Below are positions 16,962-26,871 of a stretch of DNA of 64,000 nucleotides, in pieces. The position numbers were made by a program, and so were the translations under genes. The notes below the pieces were generated by a model, which made no database searches, had not been told where the DNA came from, and was given only the letters and a program-made list of their open reading frames with translations. Source of the DNA: Pseudomonas sp. EpS/L25 (GTDB lineage: Bacteria > Pseudomonadota > Gammaproteobacteria > Pseudomonadales > Pseudomonadaceae); assembly GCF_001512295.1 (NCBI RefSeq), contig NZ_LNUP01000002.1, positions 1,180,263 through 1,244,262 of the forward strand. The letters run 5' to 3'. Each line of letters starts with the position of its first letter. Positions within the stretch are counted from its first letter, which is position 1.

Positions 16962-17501
16962 TCAGTCCAGCCGAGCGACCCAGTCCGCTACCGAATCGCC
17001 GCTACCGATATCCGGCTGCACCAGGCCGTCGATCATGAAGGTGGGCGACACGTGGATGCCGTTCTGCCGGGCGTACCTGCAGTGCCACTTGATGGCGTGC
17101 TGCAGGTCCGGATCGGCGAAGGCCTCGGCTAGCGCCAGGCCGCTGTAGCCTTCCAGTCGCGCGATGACGTCGTTGGGCGTCGCGTCGCGGTTGGGCCCGG
17201 TGGCGTGGTCCTGGAACTCGAATTCCTCGCGATGTGCGGCGACCGCGGCCAGCACCGCCTTGGCACTCTCCTTGCCACCTTCCAGGGTAGCGGCGGCCAG
17301 GACGCAGCGCACCACCACCCCGGAAAACAGGTGCCAGGGCTGGGATTGCAGGCGGATCTTCAGGGTGATCCGCTCCGGACCGGCCAGGGCCAGCAGGTCG
17401 TCGAGCTTGTTGAAGGCCTTGACCGAGAAGGGGCAGGTGGGTTCGAGAAAGACTTCGAAGCTGCGGGGGCCATGGCCCCAGCTGAGGGTATCTACGTACA
17501 T
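16962..17501 (-). CDS. DsbA-like thioredoxin-fold protein with CPFS motif
   Basis: A 179-residue protein starting at the ATG at 17501 (AGGAG six bases upstream; the frame extends further but without coding character). It has the thioredoxin strand and active-site region VFLEPTCPFSVKAFNKLDDL, a long helical insert, and the cis-Pro loop in IHVSPTFMIDGLV. The active site is CPFS rather than CxxC, so it has one Cys and cannot be a normal dithiol oxidase. No signal peptide is present, so it is cytoplasmic. It may act as an isomerase, glutathione-dependent enzyme or structural relative. It is probably cotranscribed with the PRISE reductase upstream (gap 78 bases). Confidence 0.8.
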   Translation of the reverse strand: MYVDTLSWGHGPRSFEVFLEPTCPFSVKAFNKLDDLLALAGPERITLKIRLQSQPWHLFSGVVVRCVLAAATLEGGKESAKAVLAAVAAHREEFEFQDHATGPNRDATPNDVIARLEGYSGLALAEAFADPDLQHAIKWHCRYARQNGIHVSPTFMIDGLVQPDIGSGDSVADWVARLD

Positions 17502-17579
17502 CCAGGACTCCTGATAAGGGTGAGCGAAGCGACCGGGATGAGACCGCGCGCCGTCCCTGGCGTTTTCCCCGTGCAAGGC

Positions 17580-18623
17580 TCAGGGAATCAGCCGCCGTCG
17601 ACGCATGTCCTCCAGGTGCGCCAGCAGGACTTCGTCGGACCTCAGGATCATCCGTTGGAAGCCCGCTTGCCGGGCCTTGGTGACATCGAAGATGGCGTCC
17701 TTCTCGACGTGGAAGATGAAGTCGCCGAAGGCGCCCGGGGCGATCCGTTCGGGATCGGTTTCGACCAGCTGTTCACGCTGGGCCACCGCCTGCCAGACCG
17801 GCTTGAGCGCGGTCAGCCGCTGGGCCAGGGAGATGGGTTGCGGCTCGCCGACCTCGACGCCGAACCAGTCGGCCAGCCTGGGCCAGACATGGCTCCAGCG
17901 GAAGACATCGCCATTGGTGAGGTTGAAGGCACCGTCCCTTTCCTCTTCAGCCGCCCAGACGGCCGCTTCGCCCAGCAGCGGCGCGGCGGTGACGTTGACC
18001 AGGGCGCCGCGATAGGCCTGCTCCGGCCCGGGGAATTGCATGGCGGTGCCGGTTTCCTGGCAGAGCGCGCCATAGAGGCCGATCAGATTGCCCAGGTTCA
18101 TCGCTGAGCCGAGGGAGTGGCCGATGACGATGTCGGGCCGCAGGGCGGTCCAGCGGATACCCTCGGCTGCCAGGCTGCGGACGAAGTCCTCGTGGCGAAA
18201 GTAGAGGTTGGGCGGGAAGTGGCGGCTGTCGTCTTCCCGTGCCGGCGTCTTGTAGACGCCGAGATGGGCGCCATAGATCTTGCCGCCCTGGACGAAGGTG
18301 ATGCGCGCCAGGGGCGCTCCCGCGCTACGTACCGCGGCCACCAGGTTCTCCAGCATGGCGGCGTTCTCGTCGGCCTCCACGCCGGGGTCCGGGTCGGGCT
18401 TGAGGGCGCTGTAGAAGAGGTGGGTAACGCCGGCGAAGCTGTCCTTGGCGGCGGCCAGGCTGCCGATGTCCAGCAGGTCGGCGGTCACATGGGGGAAGCG
18501 ACTCGGCGCATCCTTCGAGCGGCCCACGGTGGTGATGGACCAGCCGGCCTGGGCGAAGGCCTCCAGCACGGCCTGGCCGATGATGCCGCTGGCGCCGGCG
18601 ATGAGTAGCTGTCGTTCGGTCAT
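17580..18623 (-). CDS. NAD(P)-dependent PRISE/SDR-type reductase
   Basis: A 347-residue extended SDR. The nucleotide motif is GASGIIGQAVLEAFAQ at residue 9. The progesterone-5-beta-reductase/iridoid-synthase hallmarks are visible: FVQGGKIYGAHLG, and NLYFRHEDFVRSL where the catalytic Tyr lies. ALRPDIVIGHSLGSAMNL is the post-active-site loop. Plant PRISE enzymes reduce enones; bacterial members are poorly characterised and may reduce activated double bonds. It reads away from the CoA transferase gene, sharing a 160-base divergent promoter region. Confidence 0.82.
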   Translation of the reverse strand: MTERQLLIAGASGIIGQAVLEAFAQAGWSITTVGRSKDAPSRFPHVTADLLDIGSLAAAKDSFAGVTHLFYSALKPDPDPGVEADENAAMLENLVAAVRSAGAPLARITFVQGGKIYGAHLGVYKTPAREDDSRHFPPNLYFRHEDFVRSLAAEGIRWTALRPDIVIGHSLGSAMNLGNLIGLYGALCQETGTAMQFPGPEQAYRGALVNVTAAPLLGEAAVWAAEEERDGAFNLTNGDVFRWSHVWPRLADWFGVEVGEPQPISLAQRLTALKPVWQAVAQREQLVETDPERIAPGAFGDFIFHVEKDAIFDVTKARQAGFQRMILRSDEVLLAHLEDMRRRRLIP

Positions 18624-18784
18624 GGGGACTCCCGGTGATTATTGACTGGGGATGAAGGGGGAGACCCTGGCAGCCGCTGCTTTGTCCCCTTGGCGGGCTG
18701 GACGGTCGCCGGATGAACGTCGGTGTCCGGGCATGGCCAGTAGGGCTATGGTGGGGGCAGCGTTCAGCCTCGGAGGATTCGTCC

Positions 18785-20182
18785 TTGTCCGACCCTACCC
18801 ACGCACCGGCCGTCCTGGACTCCCTGCTCGGCGACATCATCACGGCCCTTGGGCTGCACTCGCCCCTGGCAACCGACGTTCAGGTCCAGGGCGACGACAG
18901 CCTTTCCTCCTGCTTCCCGGTCAGCGATCTCGCCGCGGCGGCCATCGCGGCAGCCGGTCTGGCTACCGCCGATCTGCTGGGCGACGGTGCCTCGTCGGCC
19001 CCGGTGCGGGTGGATCGCCACCTCGCCGCTGCCTGGTTCAAGACGACTCTGCGCCCGCTGGGTTGGGCATTGCCAGAGATCTGGGACCCGGTCACGGGGG
19101 ACTATCGCACCCGCGATGGCTGGCTGCGACTGCACGCCAACGCGCCTCATCACCGGGAGCGTGCCCTGGCCGTGCTGGGCTGTGCCAATAGCCATGAAGC
19201 CGTGGCACAGGCCATGGCGGGCTGGTCTGGCGAAGCCCTGGAGACGGCCATCGTCGCTGCGGGTGGCTGTGCGGCAAGGCTGCGTACCCAGGCGGAGTGG
19301 CAGGCGCATCCCCAGGGGCAGGCCGTCCGCGCCGAACCGCTGATCGCCCAGGAATGGACAGCCGTTGCTAGCGCACGCAATTGGCATCCCGATCCACAAC
19401 GTCCCTTGCAGGGCATCCGCGTGCTCGACCTCACCCGCATCCTCGCCGGCCCCATCGCCACGCGCCTGCTGGCCGGCCTGGGCGCCGAGGTATTGCGCAT
19501 CGATCCGCCTGGGTGGGACGAGCCAGCCCAGGCGCCGGAGGTGACGCTGGGCAAGAGGTGTGCGCGACTGGACTTGCGACGTCCGGCCGATCGTCTGGTA
19601 GTCGAGGGGCTGCTGGCCGAGGCGGACGTCCTGGTCCACGGCTATCGCGCCGACGCCCTGGAGCGGCTCGGCTATGGCAGCGCCGAGCGCCGGGCCCTGA
19701 ATCCCGCGCTGATCGACGTGTCCCTGTGCGCCTATGGCTGGACCGGGCCTTGGGCCCTGCGGCGCGGCTACGACAGCCTGGTGCAGCTGTCTGCTGGCAT
19801 CGCGGCGGCCGGGCGCGACTGGCGGCAGGCGGAGCAGCCGGTGCCGCTACCGGTCCAGGCCCTCGACCATGCCACCGGCTACCTGATGGCGGCCGCGGTC
19901 ATCCGGGGCCTCACCGGCCGCCTGCGTGAGGGCCGTATCCTCAGGGCACGCCTGTCGCTGGCGCGCACCGCCTGCCTGCTGACCGAGCGTCCGGCCATCG
20001 CTCGTGAGCCGCTCTACAGGGGCGTGCAGAACGTCGACTTCGACAGCGCACCCGAGCCTACCGCCTGGGGGCCAGCGCTGCGGTTGCGCCCGCCGCTGCA
20101 GATCGGCGACCTGCGCCTGCAGTGGGAGCGGCCGGCGACCCAACTGGGTTCAGCACGTGCGGCCTGGTCGACGGCAGGCTGA
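18785..20182 (+). CDS. Class III (CaiB/BaiF) CoA transferase with permuted domain order
   Basis: A 465-residue protein from a TTG at 18785 with GGAGG eight bases upstream. Residues from about 205 begin the canonical class III N-terminus (PLQGIRVLDLTRILAGPIAT, LLAGLGAEVLRIDPPGWDE, LLAEADVLVHGYR), and GYDSLVQLSAGIAAAG holds the usual catalytic Asp. The first 200 residues instead resemble the family's C-terminal part (YRTRDGWLRLHANAPHHRER, LAVLGCANSHE). The order is thus reversed or a partial duplication. It would move CoA between carboxylic acids; the substrate is unknown. It ends 5 bases from the convergent baeR gene. Confidence 0.82.
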   Translation: MSDPTHAPAVLDSLLGDIITALGLHSPLATDVQVQGDDSLSSCFPVSDLAAAAIAAAGLATADLLGDGASSAPVRVDRHLAAAWFKTTLRPLGWALPEIWDPVTGDYRTRDGWLRLHANAPHHRERALAVLGCANSHEAVAQAMAGWSGEALETAIVAAGGCAARLRTQAEWQAHPQGQAVRAEPLIAQEWTAVASARNWHPDPQRPLQGIRVLDLTRILAGPIATRLLAGLGAEVLRIDPPGWDEPAQAPEVTLGKRCARLDLRRPADRLVVEGLLAEADVLVHGYRADALERLGYGSAERRALNPALIDVSLCAYGWTGPWALRRGYDSLVQLSAGIAAAGRDWRQAEQPVPLPVQALDHATGYLMAAAVIRGLTGRLREGRILRARLSLARTACLLTERPAIAREPLYRGVQNVDFDSAPEPTAWGPALRLRPPLQIGDLRLQWERPATQLGSARAAWSTAG

Positions 20183-20187
20183 GCGGG

Positions 20188-20859
20188 TCAGGGTTCCAGG
20201 CAGTAGCCCACGCCATAGATGGAGCGGATCAACTCGCAGTCCGGATCGAGGCGGTGCAGCTTGCGGCGGACGTTGCGTACGTGGCTGTCGACGGTGCGGT
20301 CGGTGAGGATGCGGTAGTCGGTGTGCAGGTGGTTGAGCAATTGGTCGCGGGAGAGCACCTTGCCGGGGTGCTTGGCCAGGGTCGCCAGCAGGCGGAATTC
20401 CACCGGGGTCAGCTCCAGGGGCTGGCCGTTGAAGCTGGCCTGGTAGGTCTCGGCGTCCAGTTGCAGGCCGCTGGGGGCGGGCAGGGCTCCCGGCGTGCTG
20501 CTGCGGCGCAGCACGGCCTTGACCCGGGCCACCACCTCGCGCGGGCTGAAGGGTTTGCAGATGTAGTCGTCGGCGCCCAGTTCCAGGCCGAGCAGGCGGT
20601 CGATCTCGTCGACCCGGGCGGTGACCATGACGATCGGCAGGGCGCTGAAGGCGCGTACCGCGCGGCAGACCTCCAGGCCGTCCAGGCCGGGCAGCATCAG
20701 GTCGAGCAGCACCAGGTCGGGCGGCGTGGCGCGGATGGTCGCCAGGGCTTGTTCACCGTCGGCGTGCCAGTCGCAGGTGAAGCCGGCGGCCTTGAGGTAG
20801 TCACCCAGCAGGGCGGCGAGTTTGGGTTCGTCTTCCACCAGCAGGATGGTCTGGCTCAT
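20188..20859 (-). CDS. baeR: OmpR-family response regulator (BaeR-like)
   Basis: A 223-residue two-component regulator. The receiver domain covers residues 1-120: acidic pocket VEDEPKL, phosphorylated Asp in [14 protein letters not shown], then VTARVDE and the Lys in [11 protein letters not shown]. The winged-helix output domain covers 125-223 ([46 protein letters not shown]). Its ATG overlaps the kinase stop by 4 bases. Together they match the BaeSR system controlling mdtABC/muxABC-type pumps, which here lie directly upstream on the same strand. Confidence 0.93.
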   Translation of the reverse strand: MSQTILLVEDEPKLAALLGDYLKAAGFTCDWHADGEQALATIRATPPDLVLLDLMLPGLDGLEVCRAVRAFSALPIVMVTARVDEIDRLLGLELGADDYICKPFSPREVVARVKAVLRRSSTPGALPAPSGLQLDAETYQASFNGQPLELTPVEFRLLATLAKHPGKVLSRDQLLNHLHTDYRILTDRTVDSHVRNVRRKLHRLDPDCELIRSIYGVGYCLEP

Positions 20860-22265
20860 GCCGGGCTCCGATCAATGAGGGCGGGCAGTTGGAGTTCGAG
20901 CCGGAGGCCGCCAAGCGGAGAGGCCTGGGCCTGCAGCTGTCCGCCGTGCACCTCGGCGATGCCGCGGCAGATGGCCAGGCCCAGGCCGGCACCGCCGCTG
21001 CGCCGGCTGCGCGAACCCTCGACGCGGTAGAAGCGCTCGAACAGTCGCTCGCGGTCGGTGGTGGGCACGCCGGGGGCGGAGTCCTGCAGGTCGACCTGCA
21101 GCAGGTTGCCGACCTGGCGCGCGGCGAGGTGTACCTGCCCAGGGGCCTCGGTGTATCTCAGGCTGTTCTCCAGCAGGTTGTAGAACAGCTGGCTGAGGCG
21201 CGCCTCGTCGCCGCGGATCATCAGGGGCCCGTCCGGCAGCTCCAAGCGCAGTTCCAGGCCGGCCTGGCGATAGCGCGGGCGCCAGGCATCGGCGGTCAGC
21301 GCCAGCAGGGTCGTGAGGTCCACCGGCTCGTGACGATAGGTGGGGCCGCCCACCTCGGCGAGGGAGAGCTCGAAGAGGTCGTCCACCAGTTTGTTCAGCG
21401 AACCGACCTCGGTCTGCAGCGACTTCAGGCCGCCGACATCCAGCGGGCGGATACCGTCTTCCATGGCTTCCAGTTCGCCCCTGAGCACCGCCAGGGGGGT
21501 GCGCAACTCGTGGGAAATATCGGCCATGAAGGCGCGGCGCTGGCGTTCGTTGCTGGCCAGGACGCTGGCCAGGCGGTTGAAGTCCTGGGCCAGTTGGCCG
21601 GCTTCATCGGCGGAACGGACGGGCAACTGGATGCCGTAGTCGCCGGCCGCCAGGCGATGGGTGGCGGCGGCCACGGTACGGATCGGGCGCAGCAGGGTGC
21701 GGGCGATCCACCAGGCCAGGGCGGCGGCCAGCAGCAGGCAGACGAAGGCGATCACCAGGCTGGAGCGGATCTGGCTCTGCTGGAAGCGGCGGTCGCCGTC
21801 GCTGATGACCGCCTCGAAAGGGGTCAATGCCAGCCAACCGACCACCCGGCCCTGCCAGTGGATGGCGCGCAGCAGGGGGACGGGCGGCAGGTCGCGAAAG
21901 CCGATCAGGTAGCGATGCTCGGTATCCAGTAGCGAGAAGCGCAAAAAGGCCCCGGTGAGATCCGACACCGGTGGGGAGGGGCGCGTGGTGGTGTTCGCTG
22001 GCAATTCCGGTCGCAGCAGCTGGATCCAGGCTTCCGGCGGATGCTGGTTGAGCAGGAAATCCCAGCTGCCATGCTCGGCATAGGCGTGCTCGAAGCGCGG
22101 CACCAGGGCGTCCAGGCGCTGTTCGGCCTGGCCGTTGAGATAGCCGAGGAAGTCCCGCGAGAAACTCAGGTAAGAGGCCCAGGCCATGCCCAGCACGGCG
22201 AAGGCGCAGAGCGCCAGGGCGGCGAGAAAGACCTTGGCGGACAGGGACAGACGCAGCAGGCCCAT
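20856..22265 (-). CDS. baeS: Sensor histidine kinase (BaeS-like)
   Basis: A 469-residue inner-membrane kinase. The first membrane segment is near residues 10-30 ([20 protein letters not shown]). A periplasmic sensor domain follows to about 165. The second segment is [20 protein letters not shown], then HAMP ([20 protein letters not shown]). The H-box is [20 protein letters not shown], the N-box is [17 protein letters not shown], and G-boxes follow ([15 protein letters not shown]). A continuous upstream frame exists but lacks coding character, so the ATG at 22265 is used. It probably senses envelope stress or toxic compounds and controls the pump operon. Confidence 0.92.
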   Translation of the reverse strand: MGLLRLSLSAKVFLAALALCAFAVLGMAWASYLSFSRDFLGYLNGQAEQRLDALVPRFEHAYAEHGSWDFLLNQHPPEAWIQLLRPELPANTTTRPSPPVSDLTGAFLRFSLLDTEHRYLIGFRDLPPVPLLRAIHWQGRVVGWLALTPFEAVISDGDRRFQQSQIRSSLVIAFVCLLLAAALAWWIARTLLRPIRTVAAATHRLAAGDYGIQLPVRSADEAGQLAQDFNRLASVLASNERQRRAFMADISHELRTPLAVLRGELEAMEDGIRPLDVGGLKSLQTEVGSLNKLVDDLFELSLAEVGGPTYRHEPVDLTTLLALTADAWRPRYRQAGLELRLELPDGPLMIRGDEARLSQLFYNLLENSLRYTEAPGQVHLAARQVGNLLQVDLQDSAPGVPTTDRERLFERFYRVEGSRSRRSGGAGLGLAICRGIAEVHGGQLQAQASPLGGLRLELQLPALIDRSPA

Positions 22266-22318
22266 GCGGATCTCGACGGCGGAAGGTAGTGGCACGCTAG
22301 CAGCTCCACGGGTGGCTG

Positions 22319-23758
22319 TCAGGGGGCGTCGGCCAGGCGCGCGGCCTGCCAGTCGCCACCCAGAGCCATCTGTAGCTGGACGCTGGTCACCAGCTGGCTG
22401 GATTCCAGCTGCAGCAGGCTCTGCTCCTGGCTGAGCTGGGTCGCCTGGGTGGTGGCCACGTCCAGGTAGTCGATGATGCCGGCCTCGTACTGGTCGCGGG
22501 TCACGTCGGCCGAGTCGCGGGCGGCGGCCACGGCGCGGCGCTGGGCGGCGAGTTCGGGGCCGAGCACGTGCAGCGCCACCAGGTCGTCTTCCACTTCGCC
22601 CAGGGCGGTGAGCACCGTCTGCCGGTAGCTGGCCACCTTGGCGTCGTAGGCGGCGCGGGCCTGGTCGACACTCGCGCGGGTGGCACCGAAGTCGAACAGG
22701 GTGCCGGAGAGCGTCGGGCCCAGCGACCAGAAGCGGCTCGGCGTCTTGAACAGCTCGCCGAGCAGGCTGCTCTGGTAGCCGCCGCTGGCGCTCAGGGTCA
22801 GGTCGGGGTAATAGGCGGCGGTGGCCACGCCGATGGCGGCATTGGCGGCGGCCACCTGGCGCTCGGCCTGGGCGATGTCGGGGCGGCGCTCCAGCAAGGC
22901 GGTGGGCAGGCCGGCAGGAATGTCTGGCAGCCGCGCCTGCCACTGGGGATCGGCGGCCAGGGCGAAGTCCGCCGGCGGCTTGCCCAGCAGCAGGGCGATG
23001 GCGTGTTCCAGCTGGGCGCGCTGGGTGGTCAGGGCCAGCCGATTGGCGTCGGCGCTCTCCAGCTGGGTCCGTGCCTGGGCGAGATCGGCACGGGAGGCGA
23101 GCTGTTCGTCGTACTTGTTCTGGATCACTGCGAGATAGCGCCGGTAATCGGCCAGGGTCTGGTCGTAAAGCGCCAGGCGCCGATCCAGCACGCGCAGCTG
23201 GAAGTAGTCCTGGGCCAGTTCCGCCTGGGCGCTGAGGGTGGCATTGGCCAGCTCGGCGGCGCTGGCCTGGGCACTGGCGCGGTCCTCTTCCAGGGTGCGG
23301 CGTAGCCTGCCCCAGAGGTCCAGGTCCCAGCTCAGGCCGAGACTCAGGCTTTCGGCGTTCCTGACCGTGGCGCCGCCGGCAGTGGAACTGCTGGAGCCGC
23401 TGGAACTGCTGGCGTTCTCGCTGCGGGTCGCCTTGGCGTCCAGGGTGGCGCTGGGCAGGGTCTCGGCGCGGCTTTCGCGGACCAGGGCGCGGGCCTGGCG
23501 ATAGAGCGCCTGGTACTGGGCGACGTTCTGGTTGGAGACCGCCACCTGCGCCACCAGGGCGCTGAGCTGGGGGTCGTCGTAGCGTTGCCACCAGGCGCCC
23601 TTGGCCTGGTCGTCGCGCGGACTGGCGGCCTTCCAGCCGGCCGCCTCCTTGAACTGGGTCGAGACGGGGGCGCTGGGTCTCTGATAGTCGGGCCCGACGG
23701 TGCAGCCGGTGAGCAGGGTCAGCAGGAGCAGCGGGGGCAGGAGGCGCAGGAGGGGCAT
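22319..23758 (-). CDS. opmB: RND efflux outer-membrane factor, lipoprotein (OpmB-like)
   Basis: Outer-membrane channel of 479 residues, NodT/OprM family. The signal peptide ends in a lipobox (LLTLLTGC), so it is a lipoprotein. TVGPDYQRP follows, typical of OMF lipoproteins. Two internally repeated helical hairpin domains are seen, e.g. LSLGLSWDLDLWGRLRRTLE and the second-half RFWSLGPTLSGTLFDFGATR, with Ser-rich SSSSGSSSST between. It is the last pump gene, 11 bases after muxC, and matches the order of P. aeruginosa muxABC-opmB. Confidence 0.93.
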   Translation of the reverse strand: MPLLRLLPPLLLLTLLTGCTVGPDYQRPSAPVSTQFKEAAGWKAASPRDDQAKGAWWQRYDDPQLSALVAQVAVSNQNVAQYQALYRQARALVRESRAETLPSATLDAKATRSENASSSSGSSSSTAGGATVRNAESLSLGLSWDLDLWGRLRRTLEEDRASAQASAAELANATLSAQAELAQDYFQLRVLDRRLALYDQTLADYRRYLAVIQNKYDEQLASRADLAQARTQLESADANRLALTTQRAQLEHAIALLLGKPPADFALAADPQWQARLPDIPAGLPTALLERRPDIAQAERQVAAANAAIGVATAAYYPDLTLSASGGYQSSLLGELFKTPSRFWSLGPTLSGTLFDFGATRASVDQARAAYDAKVASYRQTVLTALGEVEDDLVALHVLGPELAAQRRAVAAARDSADVTRDQYEAGIIDYLDVATTQATQLSQEQSLLQLESSQLVTSVQLQMALGGDWQAARLADAP

Positions 23759-23769
23759 GGTCGTCACCT

Positions 23770-26700
23770 TCAGGCCGCGGCGCGGCGCAGATGCTGGCGC
23801 CAGAACCGGCGGCTGGCGCGGCTCAGGCGGTCGAGACAGAGGAACACCACCGGGGTGGTGAAGAGCGTCAGCACCTGGCTCAGGGCCAGGCCGCCAGCGA
23901 TGGCCAGGCCCAGGGGGCGACGCAGGGCGTCGTCGCCGCCGCTGCCCAGGGCCAGCGGCAGGGCGCCGAAGAAGGCTGCCAGGGTGGTCATCAGGATCGG
24001 CCGGAATCTCAGGCGGCAGGCCTCGCGGATGGCGGCCTCGGGTGAGAGGCCGCGGTCGCGCTCGGCCACCAGGGCGAAGTCCACCAGCAGGATGGCGTTC
24101 TTCTTGACGATGCCGATCAGCAGCAGGATGCCGATCAGGGCGATGAGGGTCAGCTGGGTGCCGGTGGCCAGCAGCAGCAACAGGGCGCCGACCCCGGCCG
24201 AGGGCAGGGTGGAGAGGATGGTCAGCGGATGGATGTAGCTCTCGTAGAGCATGCCCAGCACCAGGTAGATGGCCGCCAGGGCCGCGGCCACCAGCCAGGG
24301 AATCTGGGCGACCAGGGTTGCGAAGGCCTGGGCGGTGCCCTGGAAGCCGGACTGGATCTCCCGTGGCAGGCCGACCTTGACCAGCACCGCCTGGATCGCC
24401 GCCTGGGCCTGTTCCAGGGAGACGCCGTCGGCCAGGTTGAAGGCCAGGGTGCTGGTGGCCATCTGACCCTGGTGCGCCACCGCCAGGGGGGCATTGCCGC
24501 CGGTGAAGCGGGCGAAGGCGGCCAGCGGGACCTGGGCGCCACTGCCGGTCACCACGTACAGCTGCTTGAGCACCTCTGGGTCCTGGGTGTAGCTCGGCGC
24601 CAGCCCCAGCACCACGTGGTACTGGTTGAGGGTGCGATAGAGGGTGGCCACCTGCCGCTGGCTGAAGGCGTTGTCCAGCAGGGTGTCGAGGTCCTTGACG
24701 CTCACCCCCAGGCGACTGGCCGCGGCGCGGTCGATCTCCAGGCGCACCTCCTGGCCGCCGTTCTGGGCATCGGAATCCACGCCGGTGAGTTCCGGCAGGG
24801 TCTTGAAGGCGGCTTCCACCTTCGGGGTCCAGCTGCGCAATTCGTCGAGATCGTCGGCCTGCAGGCTGAATTGATAGGTGGCGTTGGCGCTGCGCCCCCC
24901 GACGCGCAGATCCTGGGCCGGCATGAGGAACAGCTGGATGCCGGCGTGGCGACTGCCCAGTTGGCTCAGGCGATTGGCGATCTGTTGGGCACTGTCCTGA
25001 CGCTCGCTGTAGTCCTTGAGGCGGATGAAGAACTGCGCCGAGTTGCGCGAGCCGAACATGCCGCCGCCGGTGGAGGCCATCACCGCCGCCACGTCGGGAT
25101 CGCGGCGCAACCGGGCGGCGATTTCCTTCACATAGGGCGCCAGGGCCTGGTAGGAGATGCTCTGGTCGGCGCGGATGGCGCCGAGCACCACCCCGGTGTC
25201 CTGGTCCGGGAAGAAGCCCTTGGGCACCACCACATAGAGGTAGACGTTGAGCACCACGGTCAGCGCCAGGCTCGCCAGGGTCAGCAGCGGGTGCCGCAGG
25301 ACCCAGTCCAGGCCGCGCAGATAGCCGGCTTGCAGGCGCGCCAGGCCGTTCTCGATCCACCGATAGAGGGCTGGCACTGGCGCTGTGGGTGAGCGCTCGC
25401 GCAGTACCCGCGCGCAGAGCATGGGCGTGAGGGTCAGCGACAGCAGCATGGAGATGACCAGGGCCACGCTGAGGGTGACGGCGAATTCGCGGAACAGCCG
25501 GCCGACGATGCCGCCCATGAGCAGCAGCGGGATGAACACGGCGATCAGTGACAGCGTCATCGACAGCACGGTGAAGGCCACCTCGCGGCCACCGATCAGC
25601 GCCGCGCGCAGCGGCCCGCGGCCCAGCTCGCGGTGGCGGGTGACGTTCTCCAGCACCACGATGGCGTCGTCCACCACGAAGCCGGTGGCGATGATCAGCG
25701 CCATCAGCGACAGGTTGTCCAGGCTGTAATCGAGCAGGTACATGATCGCGCAGGTGCCGATCAGCGACAGCGGCAGGGCCACGGCGGGGACCAGGGTGGC
25801 GCGCAGGTCACGCAGGAAGACGAACACCACGGCGATCACCAGCAGCACCGCCACCAGCAGGGTTTCCTCGGTGGAGTGCAGCGAGGCGCGAATGCTGGCG
25901 GAGCGATCGATCACCGGCACCAGGTCCACGTCGCCCGGCACCAGGGCCTGCAGGGCCGGCAGCTGGGCCTTGATGGCGTCCAGGGTCTGCAGCATGTTGG
26001 CGCCGGCCTGGCGGGTGACGCCCAGGGTCACCGAGGGCTGGCCGTTCAGCGAGCCGCTGACGTAGACGTCCTCGACCGTGGCGTAGACCCGCGCCACGTC
26101 GCTCAGCCGCACCGCGGCACCTTGCTGGTAACCGACGATCAGCTGCGCATAGTCCGCCGCCTGCTCCAGCTGGCCGTTGCTCTCGATGGACCAGGTCTGG
26201 CCCTCGGCGTGCAGCACGCCCTTGGCGCCATGGGTGGTGGCGTTGGCGATGGCCGCGCGCACGCTGTCCAGGGTGATGCCGGCATGGGCCAGTTGCTGGG
26301 GCTGCAGGTCGATGCGGATCGCCGGCAGCGAACTCCCGCGGATCGACACCTGGCCGACGCCCTGCACTTGGGCGATCTTCTGCTGCAGGATGCTCGACGC
26401 CAGGTCGTAGAGTTCGCCCGGACTGCGCGTCTTGGACGTCAGCGCCAGCATCAGGATCGGCGATTCCGTGGGGTTGGCCTTGCGATAGGTGGGCAGGCTG
26501 GGCATGCCGCTGGGCAGCAGGCTGCGGGCGGCGTTGATGCCGGCCTGGACGTCGCGGGCGGCGCCGTCGATGTTGCGCGACAGGTCGAACTGCAGGATCA
26601 GGGTGGTGGAGCCCTGGCTGCTGCTGGAGGTCAGTTCGGTGATCCCGGCGATCTGGCCGAGGCTGCGCTCCAGCGGCGTGGCCACGGTGGCGGCCATGGT

Positions 26701-26871
26701 CTCGGGGCTGGCTCCCGGCAGGCTGGCGGTGACCACGATGGTGGGGAAGTCCACCTTGGGCAGTGGCGCTACCGGCAACTGGGCGTAGCCGAGCAGGCCG
26801 AGCAGCAGCACCGCCAGGCTCAGCAACAGGGTGGCGACCGGCTTGAGCACGAACAGGCGGATGGGATTCAT
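23770..26871 (-). CDS. muxC: RND multidrug efflux permease (MuxC/MdtC-like)
   Basis: Inner-membrane proton-driven pump subunit of 1033 residues. It starts [20 protein letters not shown], with the usual 12 membrane segments and two large periplasmic loops. Family motifs: [20 protein letters not shown] in the N-terminal pore region, [16 protein letters not shown] in segment 4 with the paired Asp residues, and [20 protein letters not shown] near the C-terminus. The ATG overlaps the muxB stop by 4 bases. In MdtBC/MuxBC pumps two different RND proteins form a mixed trimer, so both this gene and muxB are needed. Confidence 0.94.
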   Translation of the reverse strand: MNPIRLFVLKPVATLLLSLAVLLLGLLGYAQLPVAPLPKVDFPTIVVTASLPGASPETMAATVATPLERSLGQIAGITELTSSSSQGSTTLILQFDLSRNIDGAARDVQAGINAARSLLPSGMPSLPTYRKANPTESPILMLALTSKTRSPGELYDLASSILQQKIAQVQGVGQVSIRGSSLPAIRIDLQPQQLAHAGITLDSVRAAIANATTHGAKGVLHAEGQTWSIESNGQLEQAADYAQLIVGYQQGAAVRLSDVARVYATVEDVYVSGSLNGQPSVTLGVTRQAGANMLQTLDAIKAQLPALQALVPGDVDLVPVIDRSASIRASLHSTEETLLVAVLLVIAVVFVFLRDLRATLVPAVALPLSLIGTCAIMYLLDYSLDNLSLMALIIATGFVVDDAIVVLENVTRHRELGRGPLRAALIGGREVAFTVLSMTLSLIAVFIPLLLMGGIVGRLFREFAVTLSVALVISMLLSLTLTPMLCARVLRERSPTAPVPALYRWIENGLARLQAGYLRGLDWVLRHPLLTLASLALTVVLNVYLYVVVPKGFFPDQDTGVVLGAIRADQSISYQALAPYVKEIAARLRRDPDVAAVMASTGGGMFGSRNSAQFFIRLKDYSERQDSAQQIANRLSQLGSRHAGIQLFLMPAQDLRVGGRSANATYQFSLQADDLDELRSWTPKVEAAFKTLPELTGVDSDAQNGGQEVRLEIDRAAASRLGVSVKDLDTLLDNAFSQRQVATLYRTLNQYHVVLGLAPSYTQDPEVLKQLYVVTGSGAQVPLAAFARFTGGNAPLAVAHQGQMATSTLAFNLADGVSLEQAQAAIQAVLVKVGLPREIQSGFQGTAQAFATLVAQIPWLVAAALAAIYLVLGMLYESYIHPLTILSTLPSAGVGALLLLLATGTQLTLIALIGILLLIGIVKKNAILLVDFALVAERDRGLSPEAAIREACRLRFRPILMTTLAAFFGALPLALGSGGDDALRRPLGLAIAGGLALSQVLTLFTTPVVFLCLDRLSRASRRFWRQHLRRAAA

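Noticed and set aside
20856-25360. Very long leftward frames of about 900 and 1000 codons ahead of baeS and opmB
   Set aside because: They are continuous with the real genes only because GC-rich antisense-frame sequence lacks stops; their extra N-terminal parts are Arg/Pro/Ala-rich shadows of muxC and opmB.
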